A DNA stretch of 64,000 bases from Thermohalobaculum sp039030915 (GTDB lineage: Bacteria > Pseudomonadota > Alphaproteobacteria > Rhodobacterales > Rhodobacteraceae). The position numbers and the translations under genes are program-made. The DNA lies in contig JBCCDG010000004.1 in assembly GCA_039030915.1 (NCBI GenBank), positions 28,144-92,143 on the forward strand, written 5' to 3'. Positions 33,432-41,548 of this stretch are shown in pieces (position 1 is the stretch's first letter; every line of letters starts with the position of its first letter). The notes under the pieces are model-generated. The model saw only the letters and a program-made list of their open reading frames with translations. It was not told the origin of the DNA and searched no databases.

Positions 33432-33608
33432 TCAGATGCCGATGCCGGCATCCTTACGCTCTGTGTGCTTCTGATAGACCTTCGGAATCTCACCGGGGTT
33501 CTTGTCGTGCTCGTTCAGCTTCCGGGTCCGATACCAGTTCCAGATCGCGTATAGCAGACCGCCGCCAAGAGTGAACAGGATGAGAGTGATGACAAGGTTC
33601 TCGACCAT
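33432..33608 (-). CDS. 58-residue single-helix membrane protein
   Basis: A small gene easily missed by length cut-offs. ATG at 33606-33608 has GGAG a few bases upstream and the frame ends at TGA (33432-33434). The product begins MVENLVITLILFTLGGGLLY, one hydrophobic helix of about 20 residues, followed by the aromatic and basic anchor AIWNWYRTRKLNEHDK and a short hydrophilic tail ending DAGIGI. Codon use is normal for the genome and less extreme in GC than chance frames. I do not recognise the family. It lies about 120 bases downstream of the TRAP permease gene on the same strand and may be part of that transcript. Confidence 0.75.
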   Translation of the reverse strand: MVENLVITLILFTLGGGLLYAIWNWYRTRKLNEHDKNPGEIPKVYQKHTERKDAGIGI

Positions 33609-33730
33609 GTTTTGCTCCGTTGTTGCTCCACATTCTCAACGGGCGAACAGAAGAAGCGTTCAAAAATCATGCTGCGACAAGTCGTCCGCCAAATAGTATC
33701 AGCAGCAATACTTCCACCCTGCGGAACTGC

Positions 33731-35053
33731 TCACCGCGCCATCTGGTCCGGCAGCCAGGTCGCGATGCCCGGGAACGCGGTGATGAGCACGACACCGAGC
33801 ACGAGCAGGAGGAAGAACGGCGCCGCATGGCCCGCGATGCGCAGGATGTTCTCGCCGGTCATTCCCTGAAGCACGAAGAGGTTGAAACCCACGGGCGGCG
33901 TGATCTGGCTCATTTCGACGACGAGCACGAGGAAGATGCCGAACCAAATGCGGTCGATCCCCACCGCCTCAACCATCGGCACGATCACGGCGGTGGTCAG
34001 CACCACGACCGAAATGCCGTCGAGAAAGCATCCGAGGATGATGAAGAACAGCGTCAGCGCGACGAGCAGCCCGGTGGAGGAAAGGCCGAGATCGCCAATC
34101 CACTCCGCCAGCACGCGCGGGATCCCGGTGAAGCCCATGGCGACCGTCAAGAACGCGGCCCCGGCCAGGATCAGCGCAATCATGCAGGAGGTGCGCGTCG
34201 CCGCCATCAGGCTCTCGGTGAAAACCTTCCACGAAAGCTCGCCGTTCCACCAGACGAGCACGAAGGAGAGGAGCACGCCGACGGCGGCCGCATCGGTCGG
34301 CGAGGCGAGCCCGGCATAGATCGAGCCGATGACGCCCGCGATCAGCAGCACGACGGGAATGAGTGTCCGCGACCGTTCAAGTTTCTCCAGGAACGGCAGC
34401 TCCTTGTCCTGCAGCGCAGGCATGCGGCTGCGGTTGAGGAGCGCCCAGATCATCACATAGCCCATGAAGAGCGTGAGCATCATGACCCCCGGCCCGACGC
34501 CTGCGAGGAAGAGCCGCGCGATGCTTTCCTCAATGGCGACGCCGTAGACGATCAGGATGATCGAGGGCGGGATCAGGAGGCCGAGCGTGCCCGAGCCGGC
34601 AAGGGTCCCGATCACCAGCGGCCGGTCGTAGCCGCGCTTCTCGAGCTCCGGCATCGACATCTTGCCGACCGTGGCGCAGGTGGCGGCCGAAGAGCCCGAG
34701 ACGGCCGCGAAGATACCGCAACCGAGGATGTTCACGTGCAGGAGCGAGCCGGGCAGCCTGCCGAGCCAGGGCGCGAGGCCGGTGAAAAGGTCGGAGGAAA
34801 GGCGCGATCTGAAGAGGATTTCCCCCATCCAGATGAAGAGCGGCAGCGCCGCCAGTGCCCACGAGTTGGAGGCGCCCCAGACCGTTGAGGCCAGCGTCTG
34901 CCCGATGGTGCCGAACCCGGTGAAAAGCGCCTTGTCGGTGAAGAGCAGAAAGGCCGTCGCGCCCGCGGCGAAGAGCGAGAGCGCGACCCAAACGCCCGAG
35001 CCGAGAAAGAAGAAGAGCGCGACGACGAGGACGATGCCGGCGAGGACCTCCAT
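33731..35053 (-). CDS. dctM: TRAP transporter large permease subunit
   Basis: A 440-residue inner-membrane protein with about 12 hydrophobic segments, the Na+-coupled transport subunit of a TRAP system. DctM landmarks include IFAAVSGSSAATCATVGKM, GSGTLGLLIPPSIILIVYG and ITPPVGFNLFVLQGMTG. Its start lies 4 bases after the dctQ stop. With dctQ and dctP it forms a complete three-component importer for a carboxylate-like solute; the ligand cannot be deduced from the permease. Confidence 0.95.
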   Translation of the reverse strand: MEVLAGIVLVVALFFFLGSGVWVALSLFAAGATAFLLFTDKALFTGFGTIGQTLASTVWGASNSWALAALPLFIWMGEILFRSRLSSDLFTGLAPWLGRLPGSLLHVNILGCGIFAAVSGSSAATCATVGKMSMPELEKRGYDRPLVIGTLAGSGTLGLLIPPSIILIVYGVAIEESIARLFLAGVGPGVMMLTLFMGYVMIWALLNRSRMPALQDKELPFLEKLERSRTLIPVVLLIAGVIGSIYAGLASPTDAAAVGVLLSFVLVWWNGELSWKVFTESLMAATRTSCMIALILAGAAFLTVAMGFTGIPRVLAEWIGDLGLSSTGLLVALTLFFIILGCFLDGISVVVLTTAVIVPMVEAVGIDRIWFGIFLVLVVEMSQITPPVGFNLFVLQGMTGENILRIAGHAAPFFLLLVLGVVLITAFPGIATWLPDQMAR

Positions 35054-35056
35054 GGC

Positions 35057-35611
35057 TCAGAACTCCCCCGGCTGGTCTGCCTCGGCGATGAAGTCGCCCT
35101 TGATCGCGGAGGCACAGGCATCGATGAGCGCGACCGTGAAGATCGTGAGGCCGAGCGCCATGCCCGCCTGCGGGATCCAGATCGCAACGGGGATGAGCCC
35201 CGGCGATACATCGTTGAAGCGCCAGCTCTCCTCGACCAGCATCCACATCCAGCCCGTAAAGTAGACGGCAAGGATGGCGGCGACGCCCGTCGACCAGACC
35301 TCCGCCACCTGCCGCGTCTTCGGACCCATCCGCTGCAGGATCAGCCCGACACGGATATGCGCACCCCTCCGCAAGGTGTGGGCCGCGGCGAGGAATGAGC
35401 TCGTCGCCAGGAAGTAGCCCGTGAATTCTGCGTATGACGGCAGCACGAGGCCCACCGCCTCGGCGCCGAAGAGCATGGCGAGGCTGTCGAGCAGGTTAAA
35501 GGCGACCTGGACCAGCACGGTGAGCGCGATGAGCGCGAGAAAGGCCGCCGCGGCCACGCCGGCGGCATCGTAGAGGCGGTCGAGAGCGTCGCGCATCGGC
35601 TTCTCCGGCAT
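35057..35611 (-). CDS. dctQ: TRAP transporter small permease subunit
   Basis: A 184-residue membrane protein with four hydrophobic segments, including the family pattern around EFTGYFLATSSFLAAAHTLRRGAHIRVGL, where the RRGAHIRV stretch follows the second helix. It sits between the binding-protein gene and the large permease gene, 4 bases from the latter. Confidence 0.93.
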   Translation of the reverse strand: MPEKPMRDALDRLYDAAGVAAAAFLALIALTVLVQVAFNLLDSLAMLFGAEAVGLVLPSYAEFTGYFLATSSFLAAAHTLRRGAHIRVGLILQRMGPKTRQVAEVWSTGVAAILAVYFTGWMWMLVEESWRFNDVSPGLIPVAIWIPQAGMALGLTIFTVALIDACASAIKGDFIAEADQPGEF

Positions 35612-35650
35612 GATCGGCTGTGAGGGGAGGCTGAAGGGCGCGGTCGGCGC

Positions 35651-35680
35651 GGAAAACAGGCCCGCCGCGGGCGGGAAGTT
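35651..35680 (-). terminator. Hairpin between dctP and dctQ (partial terminator)
   Basis: CCCGCC (35661-35666) and GGCGGG (35670-35675) form a tight 6-bp hairpin. On the minus strand, the coding direction of the TRAP genes, it is followed by CCTGTTTTCC. This is a weak intrinsic terminator in the 125-base dctP-dctQ spacer. Partial read-through would give more binding protein than permease, as is usual in such systems. Confidence 0.45.
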
Positions 35681-35736
35681 GGGCGGGGCGGCGGCGGGAC
35701 TGTCTCCCGCCCTCGACCGTCCCCGCCCGCGTCACG

Positions 35737-36705
35737 TCACTGCTTGAAGGCGTCGACGACGGCTTGGCCCTCGTCCCCGGCCTTCTCCAGCCACTCGGCC
35801 GTCATGGTCGCGCCGACATCCTCAAGCTTGGCCTTGAGCGTGTCAGACGGATCGCTGACCGTGATGCCGTTCTCGGCCAGCGCCGCGGTCTTGGTTTCCG
35901 TCTCTTCCATCGAAGCCGCCCAGCCGCGCTCCTGCGCCGCCGCAGCCGAAGCCATCACCGCCTCGCGCGTCGCCTCGTCGAGACTGCGCATGGCACGGAT
36001 GTTGGCGACCACGATGTTCTTGGGCAGCCAAGCTTTCACGTCGTAGTAATGGCTGAGATAGTCCCAGGCCTTGGTGTTCGCGCCCGTCGAGGGCGAAGTG
36101 ACCATCGCATCGACGCGACCCGTCGAGAACGCCTGCGCAAGATCGGGCACCTCCACCTGCGTCGGCACCGCATCGACCAGCTGAGCGAGCCGCTCGGTTG
36201 CCGTGTTGTAGGCGCGGAACTTGAGGCCCTTGAGCTCGTCCCCGCTCTCGACCGCGGTGTCGGCGTAGAGCCCCTGCGGCGGCCAGGGCACGGCGTAGAG
36301 CACCATCAGCCCCTCCTGCTCGAGCAGCGCCTCGACCTTCGGCCGGCTCACCTCCCAAAGCTTCTCCGCATCTTCGTAGGAGGTTGCGAGGAATGGCACG
36401 CTGTCGAGCTCGAACATCGGGTTCTCGTTCGAGAGCCGTGAGAGCAGGAATTCCCCGATCGGCACCTGACCCGAACGCACGGCATTCTTGATCTCGGGAT
36501 GCTTGAAGAGCGAGCCGGCCGGATGGACCGTGATCTGCACGTCGCCGCCAGTGGCCTCGGCCACGTCCTTCGCGAACTGCATGTGGTTCTGCGTGTGGAA
36601 GTTGTTGTCACCGTAGGGCACCGGCATGTCCCAGGTCTGGGCGAGCACAGGGCCGGCGGCCAGCGCGGCGATACCGCCTGCCAGCGCGAAAGCGCGAATT
36701 CTCAT
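35737..36705 (-). CDS. dctP: TRAP transporter solute-binding protein
   Basis: A 322-residue periplasmic binding protein with a Sec signal peptide cut after VLA at 22. The DctP family shows in IKNAVRSGQVPIGEFLLSRL, GLKFRAYNTATERLAQLVDA with the ligand-coordinating Arg, VPDLAQAFSTGRVDAMVTS and the long C-terminal helix region. GAGGAG precedes the ATG at 36705. The gene leads the dctPQM operon. Similar proteins bind C4 to C6 acids or keto acids; I would not name the ligand. Confidence 0.95.
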   Translation of the reverse strand: MRIRAFALAGGIAALAAGPVLAQTWDMPVPYGDNNFHTQNHMQFAKDVAEATGGDVQITVHPAGSLFKHPEIKNAVRSGQVPIGEFLLSRLSNENPMFELDSVPFLATSYEDAEKLWEVSRPKVEALLEQEGLMVLYAVPWPPQGLYADTAVESGDELKGLKFRAYNTATERLAQLVDAVPTQVEVPDLAQAFSTGRVDAMVTSPSTGANTKAWDYLSHYYDVKAWLPKNIVVANIRAMRSLDEATREAVMASAAAAQERGWAASMEETETKTAALAENGITVSDPSDTLKAKLEDVGATMTAEWLEKAGDEGQAVVDAFKQ

Positions 36706-37167
36706 GACGTTCTCCTCAAGCCTGTCGAAGGACGGCACTCGGCGGCCGTCTCTGCCCGACCCTAGCCCATGGCGCTGCATCGCCAAGCGGAAAGTGGTGC
36801 CGGTTTCGGCACCGACGGTGAGAAAGCGCTCGAGATGAGCAGACGCCGCCGACCCGGACGCGCCCATGCCCGCTCATGCATCCGACAACGCCAGGCCGGC
36901 ACGATTCGCAGCGCTATCGTGAGCCCCCAGACCAAGCGGCCAGATATCCGGCAAGCACCCATCGCGCCGACATGAACTCTCGATCCGTCCCTCCACCGTT
37001 CTCCCGAGTTGAACGGAAACGTCCGCAAGCAGCCTGAACGCGCAATATCATTGCCGCGATGTGCAGAAAATCACTTGGAACTTCATTTCACGTAGCGTTA
37101 ATTTCCCGTTGCGGCAGGCCTCTGGGGGGTGTGTCGAGAGGCGATGTGCACACAGGGAGTGACGGCC
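36706..37167. other. Divergent spacer between dctP and the ELWxxDGT gene
   Basis: About 460 bases that contain no recognisable gene. The right-hand part (about 37040-37110) is clearly richer in A and T than the rest and holds the promoter candidate listed next. Confidence 0.4.
37075..37103 (+). promoter_or_regulatory. Candidate promoter of the ELWxxDGT-repeat gene
   Basis: TTGGAA (37075-37080) and TTAATT (37098-37103) are spaced 17 bases apart in an AT-rich island ahead of the gene. The -10 match is weak. The leader to the ATG at 37168 would be about 55 bases. Confidence 0.25.
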
Positions 37168-39126
37168 ATGCCAAGCTTATTTTTCGCGGCGGATGACGGG
37201 TCGATCGGGTACGAGTTCTACATCTCCGACGGGGAGACGATCACGGTTCTCGGCGACCTGAACCCAGGGCCGGAGGATGCGGCATTCGACGAAGACGACG
37301 TCTCTCTGGCTGCGGCACTCTCATCGGGCCAGATCGTCTTCATTGCCAATACCGAGGAATTCGGCTCGGAAGTCTGGATCACCGACGGCACCGTGTCTGG
37401 AACGATGCTGCTTGCCGATATTGAATTCGGTCCGAATGACAGCGAGCCAGTTGTTTTCGTCAGTGCCGGTGATCGCGTCTACTTCATCGCGGAGACCGAC
37501 GAGTTCGGAAACGAACTCTATATCACCGACGGAACAACCGCGGGCACGACGATCGTCCGCGACATCAACCCCGGAAGCTTCGACGGCTTCAACCAGGCCG
37601 AATCGATTTCGATCCACGACGGCAAGGTCTTCCTCGTTGCCAACGACGGCAGCACCGGCAACGAACTCTACATCACCGACGGCACCGATCTCGGCACCCG
37701 CCGGGTGAAGGACATCTTCGAAGGGGGCTCCAGCTCGGACATTGAGATCGGCCCGGGCTACTCCGCCACACTCGGCAACACTGGCTCGATCATCTTCGCC
37801 GCCAATGATGGGGAATTCGGCTACGAGCTCTGGCGCTCGGACGGGACCGAAGAGGGCACCGTGATGGTGGCCGACATCAACTCGGGCCCCAGCGGCTCAG
37901 GCATCGAGGAGGTCTACGAGTTCGGGGACCGCGTCGTCTTCTCGGCCAATAACGGCAGCGACGGCCGGGAGCTCTGGATCACCGACGGCACCTCGGGCGG
38001 CACGCGTCAGGTCGCCGATATCGATGACGGCAACGGCTCCTCCGATCCGGAGATCCTGGGCGTGGTCGGCGACTTGCTGCTTTTCGCCGCCGATGACAAC
38101 GAATTCGGCAAGGAACTCTGGGCCACCGACGGCAGCTCGACCGGGACCCGCCTCGTGCGCGATATCGACGGTGGCGGCGACGACAGCTTCCCCGACAATG
38201 GCAAGCCGTTCTTCCATTCGGTGATCGGCGACGTCCTCATCTTTTCCGCGGATGACGGCTCCACGGGCGAGGAGCTCTACTTCTCCGACGGCACCACGCT
38301 CGGGACGGGCCTCTTGAGGGACATCTACGAGGGCAGCGAAAGCAGCTCGCCGGAATACCTCGCCACCGTGGGCGACGAGGTGTTCTTCTCGGCGGAGTCG
38401 GAGGATTTCGGACGAGAGCTCTGGAAGACCGACGGTACGTCCGAGGGAACCGTGCGCCTCGGCGATATCGACCCCGGCAGCGACAGCAGCGACCCGCTTC
38501 CGCTGGCGATCATGCCCGACGCCGCGCCGCTCTTCACGCCGGGCGACGACACGGTCGACAACACGCCGGCCGATGACGAGTTCGACGGCCTCGGCGGGCG
38601 GGACACCATCGTCTACGACGCCAACCGCGAGGACGTCACGGAGACGCTCGGCTTCGGCGGGCGGGTCACCATCGAGGTGGGCGACGAGACCGACATGCTC
38701 GAGAACATCGAGCGCGTGGAGCTCAACGACGGCGCCTACATCTTCGACATTTCGGATAACGGCGACTTCATCTATCGCCTCTACTCCGCCGCCTTCGTAC
38801 GCACGCCGGACGAGGAGGGCTTCCGCTTCAACGTCATGCGCTCCGACAACGGTCAGAGCGACAAGTTCATCGCCGACAGCTTCACGACGAGCGACGAGTT
38901 CCTCGCGGAGTTCGGCACGAACCCGACCGACGAGGAGTTCGTCAACAACCTCTACATCAAGGTGCTGCAGCGCGAGGCGGATGCCGGAGGCCTCGAGTTC
39001 TGGACCACGCGCTTCGAGAGTGGCGAGCTCTCCCGCGGCGACATGCTGATCCGCTTCGCGGCCAGCGACGAGAACGTCGCCCGGACGGCAGACGATGTGG
39101 ACGACGGCTTCTGGGTCACCGGCTGA
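37168..39126 (+). CDS. ELWxxDGT-repeat extracellular protein with C-terminal DUF4214 domain
   Basis: A 652-residue acidic protein (Asp, Glu and Gly rich). Nine repeats of about 50 residues carry variants of GxELWxTDGTxxGT followed by a VxDI-type turn, starting at residue 14 and ending near 450; they should fold as a beta-propeller-like array. Residues about 455-480 are RTX-like (DDTVDNTPADDEFDGLGGRD). Residues about 530-650 match DUF4214 (IYRLYSAAFVRTPDEEG, then LYIKVLQREADAGGLEFW), a domain of surface and secreted proteins. There is no N-terminal signal peptide, so type I secretion is likely. ATG 37168 has GGAG 8 bases upstream; GTG 37129 is an alternative. Confidence 0.85.
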   Translation: MPSLFFAADDGSIGYEFYISDGETITVLGDLNPGPEDAAFDEDDVSLAAALSSGQIVFIANTEEFGSEVWITDGTVSGTMLLADIEFGPNDSEPVVFVSAGDRVYFIAETDEFGNELYITDGTTAGTTIVRDINPGSFDGFNQAESISIHDGKVFLVANDGSTGNELYITDGTDLGTRRVKDIFEGGSSSDIEIGPGYSATLGNTGSIIFAANDGEFGYELWRSDGTEEGTVMVADINSGPSGSGIEEVYEFGDRVVFSANNGSDGRELWITDGTSGGTRQVADIDDGNGSSDPEILGVVGDLLLFAADDNEFGKELWATDGSSTGTRLVRDIDGGGDDSFPDNGKPFFHSVIGDVLIFSADDGSTGEELYFSDGTTLGTGLLRDIYEGSESSSPEYLATVGDEVFFSAESEDFGRELWKTDGTSEGTVRLGDIDPGSDSSDPLPLAIMPDAAPLFTPGDDTVDNTPADDEFDGLGGRDTIVYDANREDVTETLGFGGRVTIEVGDETDMLENIERVELNDGAYIFDISDNGDFIYRLYSAAFVRTPDEEGFRFNVMRSDNGQSDKFIADSFTTSDEFLAEFGTNPTDEEFVNNLYIKVLQREADAGGLEFWTTRFESGELSRGDMLIRFAASDENVARTADDVDDGFWVTG

Positions 39127-39142
39127 CGGTGACTTCGCAAAC

Positions 39143-39170
39143 CGGGGGCGCAGCGCAGGTCGCGCCCCCG
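39143..39170. terminator. Hairpin between convergent genes
   Basis: CGGGGGCGC (39143-39151) pairs perfectly with GCGCCCCCG (39162-39170) around a 10-base loop. It lies between the stop of the ELWxxDGT gene and the stop of the oppositely oriented cyclic-nucleotide-binding gene, so it could end both transcripts, although T-runs are missing. Confidence 0.55.
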
Positions 39171-39171
39171 A

Positions 39172-39795
39172 TCAGGCGCGGCCCTGCGTTGCCAGCGCCT
39201 TCTCCGCCCAGGCGCGCCGCAAGTTCTCCGTGAGCCGCGCCGTCACCAGCCGCAGACAGAAATGGGCGAAGCCCGCATGCTCGCGACAGAGGTGGTTGAA
39301 GTCCGTCTCTTGCACCGCCAGCAACTCGGTGTCCCGCAGCGCTACGGCCGTGAAGAGGCGCTCGCGGTCGGGTGAGAAGAGGCCCATCTCGCCTAGAAGG
39401 TTGCCAGGTGCCAGGCGCTTGTCGATCTCGAGCAACAGCACCTCGCCCCGTTCGATATAGTAGAGCCTCTCGGCAGGATCGCCCGCGCGGAAGATGATGC
39501 TGCCCGAGGATATCGCCTCCCGCTGCGCATAAGGCTCGATCCAGGCGGGCTCGAACACAACCGCCGCAGGCGCTGCCGCACGATGACGCAGGAGCCGGAC
39601 GAGCTGCGCGAGGTTGAGCGGCAGAAGTGCGCCGTGCAGCACCACGATCTGCCAGAGGCCGAGCGTCGTGGCGAAGGCGATGAAGCAGAGGTTCGACGCA
39701 ATCGCCAGGATCCGCAGCGGCAGCATGGTGCGCATGCAGAAGGTCAGCAGCGTGAAGAGCGCCGCCATCCAGCCGATCGCGTCCACGAAGCCCAT
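39172..39795 (-). CDS. Membrane protein with cyclic-nucleotide-binding domain
   Basis: A 207-residue protein. Residues 1-70 form two or three membrane segments (IGWMAALFTLLTF, ILAIASNLCFIAFATTLGLW, IVVLHGALLPLNLAQLVRLL) resembling YgjV/inner-membrane families. Residues about 85-195 are a cNMP-binding fold: ISSGSIIFRAGDPAERLYYIERGEV and the phosphate cassette GEMGLFSPDRERLFTA, where the usual PRxAT is changed to RERLFT. No output domain follows, so it may sense a nucleotide and act through its membrane part. It is a stand-alone gene converging with the ELWxxDGT gene. Confidence 0.83.
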   Translation of the reverse strand: MGFVDAIGWMAALFTLLTFCMRTMLPLRILAIASNLCFIAFATTLGLWQIVVLHGALLPLNLAQLVRLLRHRAAAPAAVVFEPAWIEPYAQREAISSGSIIFRAGDPAERLYYIERGEVLLLEIDKRLAPGNLLGEMGLFSPDRERLFTAVALRDTELLAVQETDFNHLCREHAGFAHFCLRLVTARLTENLRRAWAEKALATQGRA

Positions 39796-39916
39796 GAGCC
39801 CCCCATCGCAGGCGCAAGATGCGCGCTCCTTATGGGCGATTAGGCCAAGGCATCACTCAACCAAAAAGTGAAAATCGTATCGTCATTCCGTGAATCCTGC
39901 GCGACAGCATGCGGGA

Positions 39917-40690
39917 TCACCCAACCATCTCGGGTAGCGTGACGATCTCGATGCCCGCGGCCTCCAGCGCATCGCGCGCGGCACGGGCGACGGCGACTGA
40001 GGTCGGCTCGTCGCCATGGACGCAGAGGCTGTCGAACCCGATGGGCAGCGGCTTGCCGCTCCGCGAGACGATGGTCTCCTCCTGCACCATCTTCACGACG
40101 CGCTCCGCCGCGACGGCCGCATTCTTGATCACCGAGCCCTCGACCGTGCGGGGCGTGAGGTTGCCGTCATCCTCGTAGGTGCGGTCGACAAAGGCCTCCC
40201 GGCCGACCTTGAGCCCATGTGCCCGCGCCGCCTCCTCCATCTCCGTCCCTGGCATGACCAGCGCGATTAGATCGGGCGCCACGGTCTTTTGGGCGCGCAT
40301 GATGGCGGCGGCATAATCGGCGTCTTTGCAGCCCATGTTATTGAGCGCGCCATGGGCCTTCACATGCGTCACCGCCAGGCCCGAATATGCAGCCATGCCC
40401 AGCATCGCACCGATCTGATAGGCGACGAGATATTCGAGCTCGTCCGCGTTCATGCGGATCTGGCGCCGCCCGAAGCCCCAGAGGTCATTGAAGCCCGGAT
40501 GCGCGCCGATGCTGACCCCCGCCTTCTCCGCCGCCAAGATCACGCGGCGCATCACCGATGCGTCTCCCCCATGCATGCCGCAGGCGATGTTAGCGCTCTT
40601 GACGATGCCGAGCAGGCTTTCGTCGTCCCCGATATCGTAGGCGCCCCAGCCCTCGGCCATATCCGCGTTGATGTTGATGCGCTTGGCCAT
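39917..40690 (-). CDS. pxpA: 5-oxoprolinase subunit A (LamB/YcsF family)
   Basis: A 257-residue protein that with PxpB and PxpC uses ATP to open 5-oxo-L-proline to L-glutamate. It carries the family opening ININADMAEGWGAYDIGDDE, then SANIACGMHGGD, GAHPGFNDLWGFGRR, VKAHGALNN and the C-terminal CVHGDEP. GGAGAGGAGG precedes ATG 40690. It diverges from pxpBC across 96 bases, so the three genes probably share a control region. Confidence 0.95.
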   Translation of the reverse strand: MAKRININADMAEGWGAYDIGDDESLLGIVKSANIACGMHGGDASVMRRVILAAEKAGVSIGAHPGFNDLWGFGRRQIRMNADELEYLVAYQIGAMLGMAAYSGLAVTHVKAHGALNNMGCKDADYAAAIMRAQKTVAPDLIALVMPGTEMEEAARAHGLKVGREAFVDRTYEDDGNLTPRTVEGSVIKNAAVAAERVVKMVQEETIVSRSGKPLPIGFDSLCVHGDEPTSVAVARAARDALEAAGIEIVTLPEMVG

Positions 40691-40786
40691 GGGGACCTCC
40701 TCTCCTTGCGTCCGGCAGGTTTCGACGCGAGCATGGACGAGACGGGCGGAGGCTTCTAGGTCTGTCGAAGGGACCAAGGAGGCGCG

Positions 40787-41548
40787 ATGACCACGCACGC
40801 CCAGAACACCATGCCAGAGCCGCGCTACCTGCCCTTCGGCGATGCGGGCCTCGTCGTCGAGTTCGGGCGGGACAAGGATCGCGCCCTCTCCGCGGCGGTG
40901 CTCGCGCTCGATGCGGCGCTGGGTGAGAAGGCGCCCGAGGGCGTTGTCGAGACGGCGCCGAGCTTTCGCTCTCTCCTCGTGCAGTTCGACCCGCTGGTGA
41001 CGGACGGGCCCAGCCTCGAGGCCGCGATCCGGGAGATTGTGGGAGGCGGCCTCTCCGCCGCGGAGGCGGCGGCGAAGCATTGGCACCTGCCGGCCTGCTA
41101 CGAGGGCGAATACGCGCCGGATCTCGCTGACGTTTCCGAGCGGGCGGGCATGAAACCCGCCGATGTGATCGACCTGCATTCGGGCATGGCTCATCACGTC
41201 TACATGATCGGCTTCCTGCCCGGCGCGCCCTATATGGGCGACCTGCCGGAGGAGATCGACTTTCCGCGGCGGAGCGATCCGCGGACCAAGGTGCCGGCGG
41301 GCTCGGTCGCCATCGCTGTCGGGCTCACGGTCATCTATCCGGTGACGAGCCCGGGCGGCTGGCACCTCATCGGCCGCACGCCCGTCAGCCTGTTCGACAA
41401 GACGGCAAGCGAGGAGGCGCCCGCCCTCCTCCGCCCAGGGGACGCGGTGAGCTTCGAGCCGATGCCCCCCGACCGCTATGCCGAGATCGCGAAGGCCGCC
41501 GAGGCCGGCGAGTGGCAGCCAGAGGCCCGACCGAGGGAGGACGCCTGA
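40787..41548 (+). CDS. pxpB: 5-oxoprolinase subunit B (allophanate hydrolase subunit 1-like)
   Basis: A 253-residue subunit of the ATP-dependent 5-oxoprolinase. It shows the KipI/AHS1 pattern: YLPFGDAGLVVEFG, then VYMIGFLPGAPYMGDLP, the Thr/Ser-rich RRSDPRTKVPAGSVAIA and SPGGWHLIGRTP. AAGGAGG precedes ATG 40787. Its TGA overlaps the pxpC ATG (TGATG at 41546-41550), so the two are coupled. Confidence 0.95.
   Translation: MTTHAQNTMPEPRYLPFGDAGLVVEFGRDKDRALSAAVLALDAALGEKAPEGVVETAPSFRSLLVQFDPLVTDGPSLEAAIREIVGGGLSAAEAAAKHWHLPACYEGEYAPDLADVSERAGMKPADVIDLHSGMAHHVYMIGFLPGAPYMGDLPEEIDFPRRSDPRTKVPAGSVAIAVGLTVIYPVTSPGGWHLIGRTPVSLFDKTASEEAPALLRPGDAVSFEPMPPDRYAEIAKAAEAGEWQPEARPREDA

Noticed and set aside
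33143..33493. 116-codon minus-strand frame overlapping the end of the ABC gene
   Set aside because: Arg-rich, no motif; the 58-residue gene at 33432-33608 in another frame has the real coding signals.
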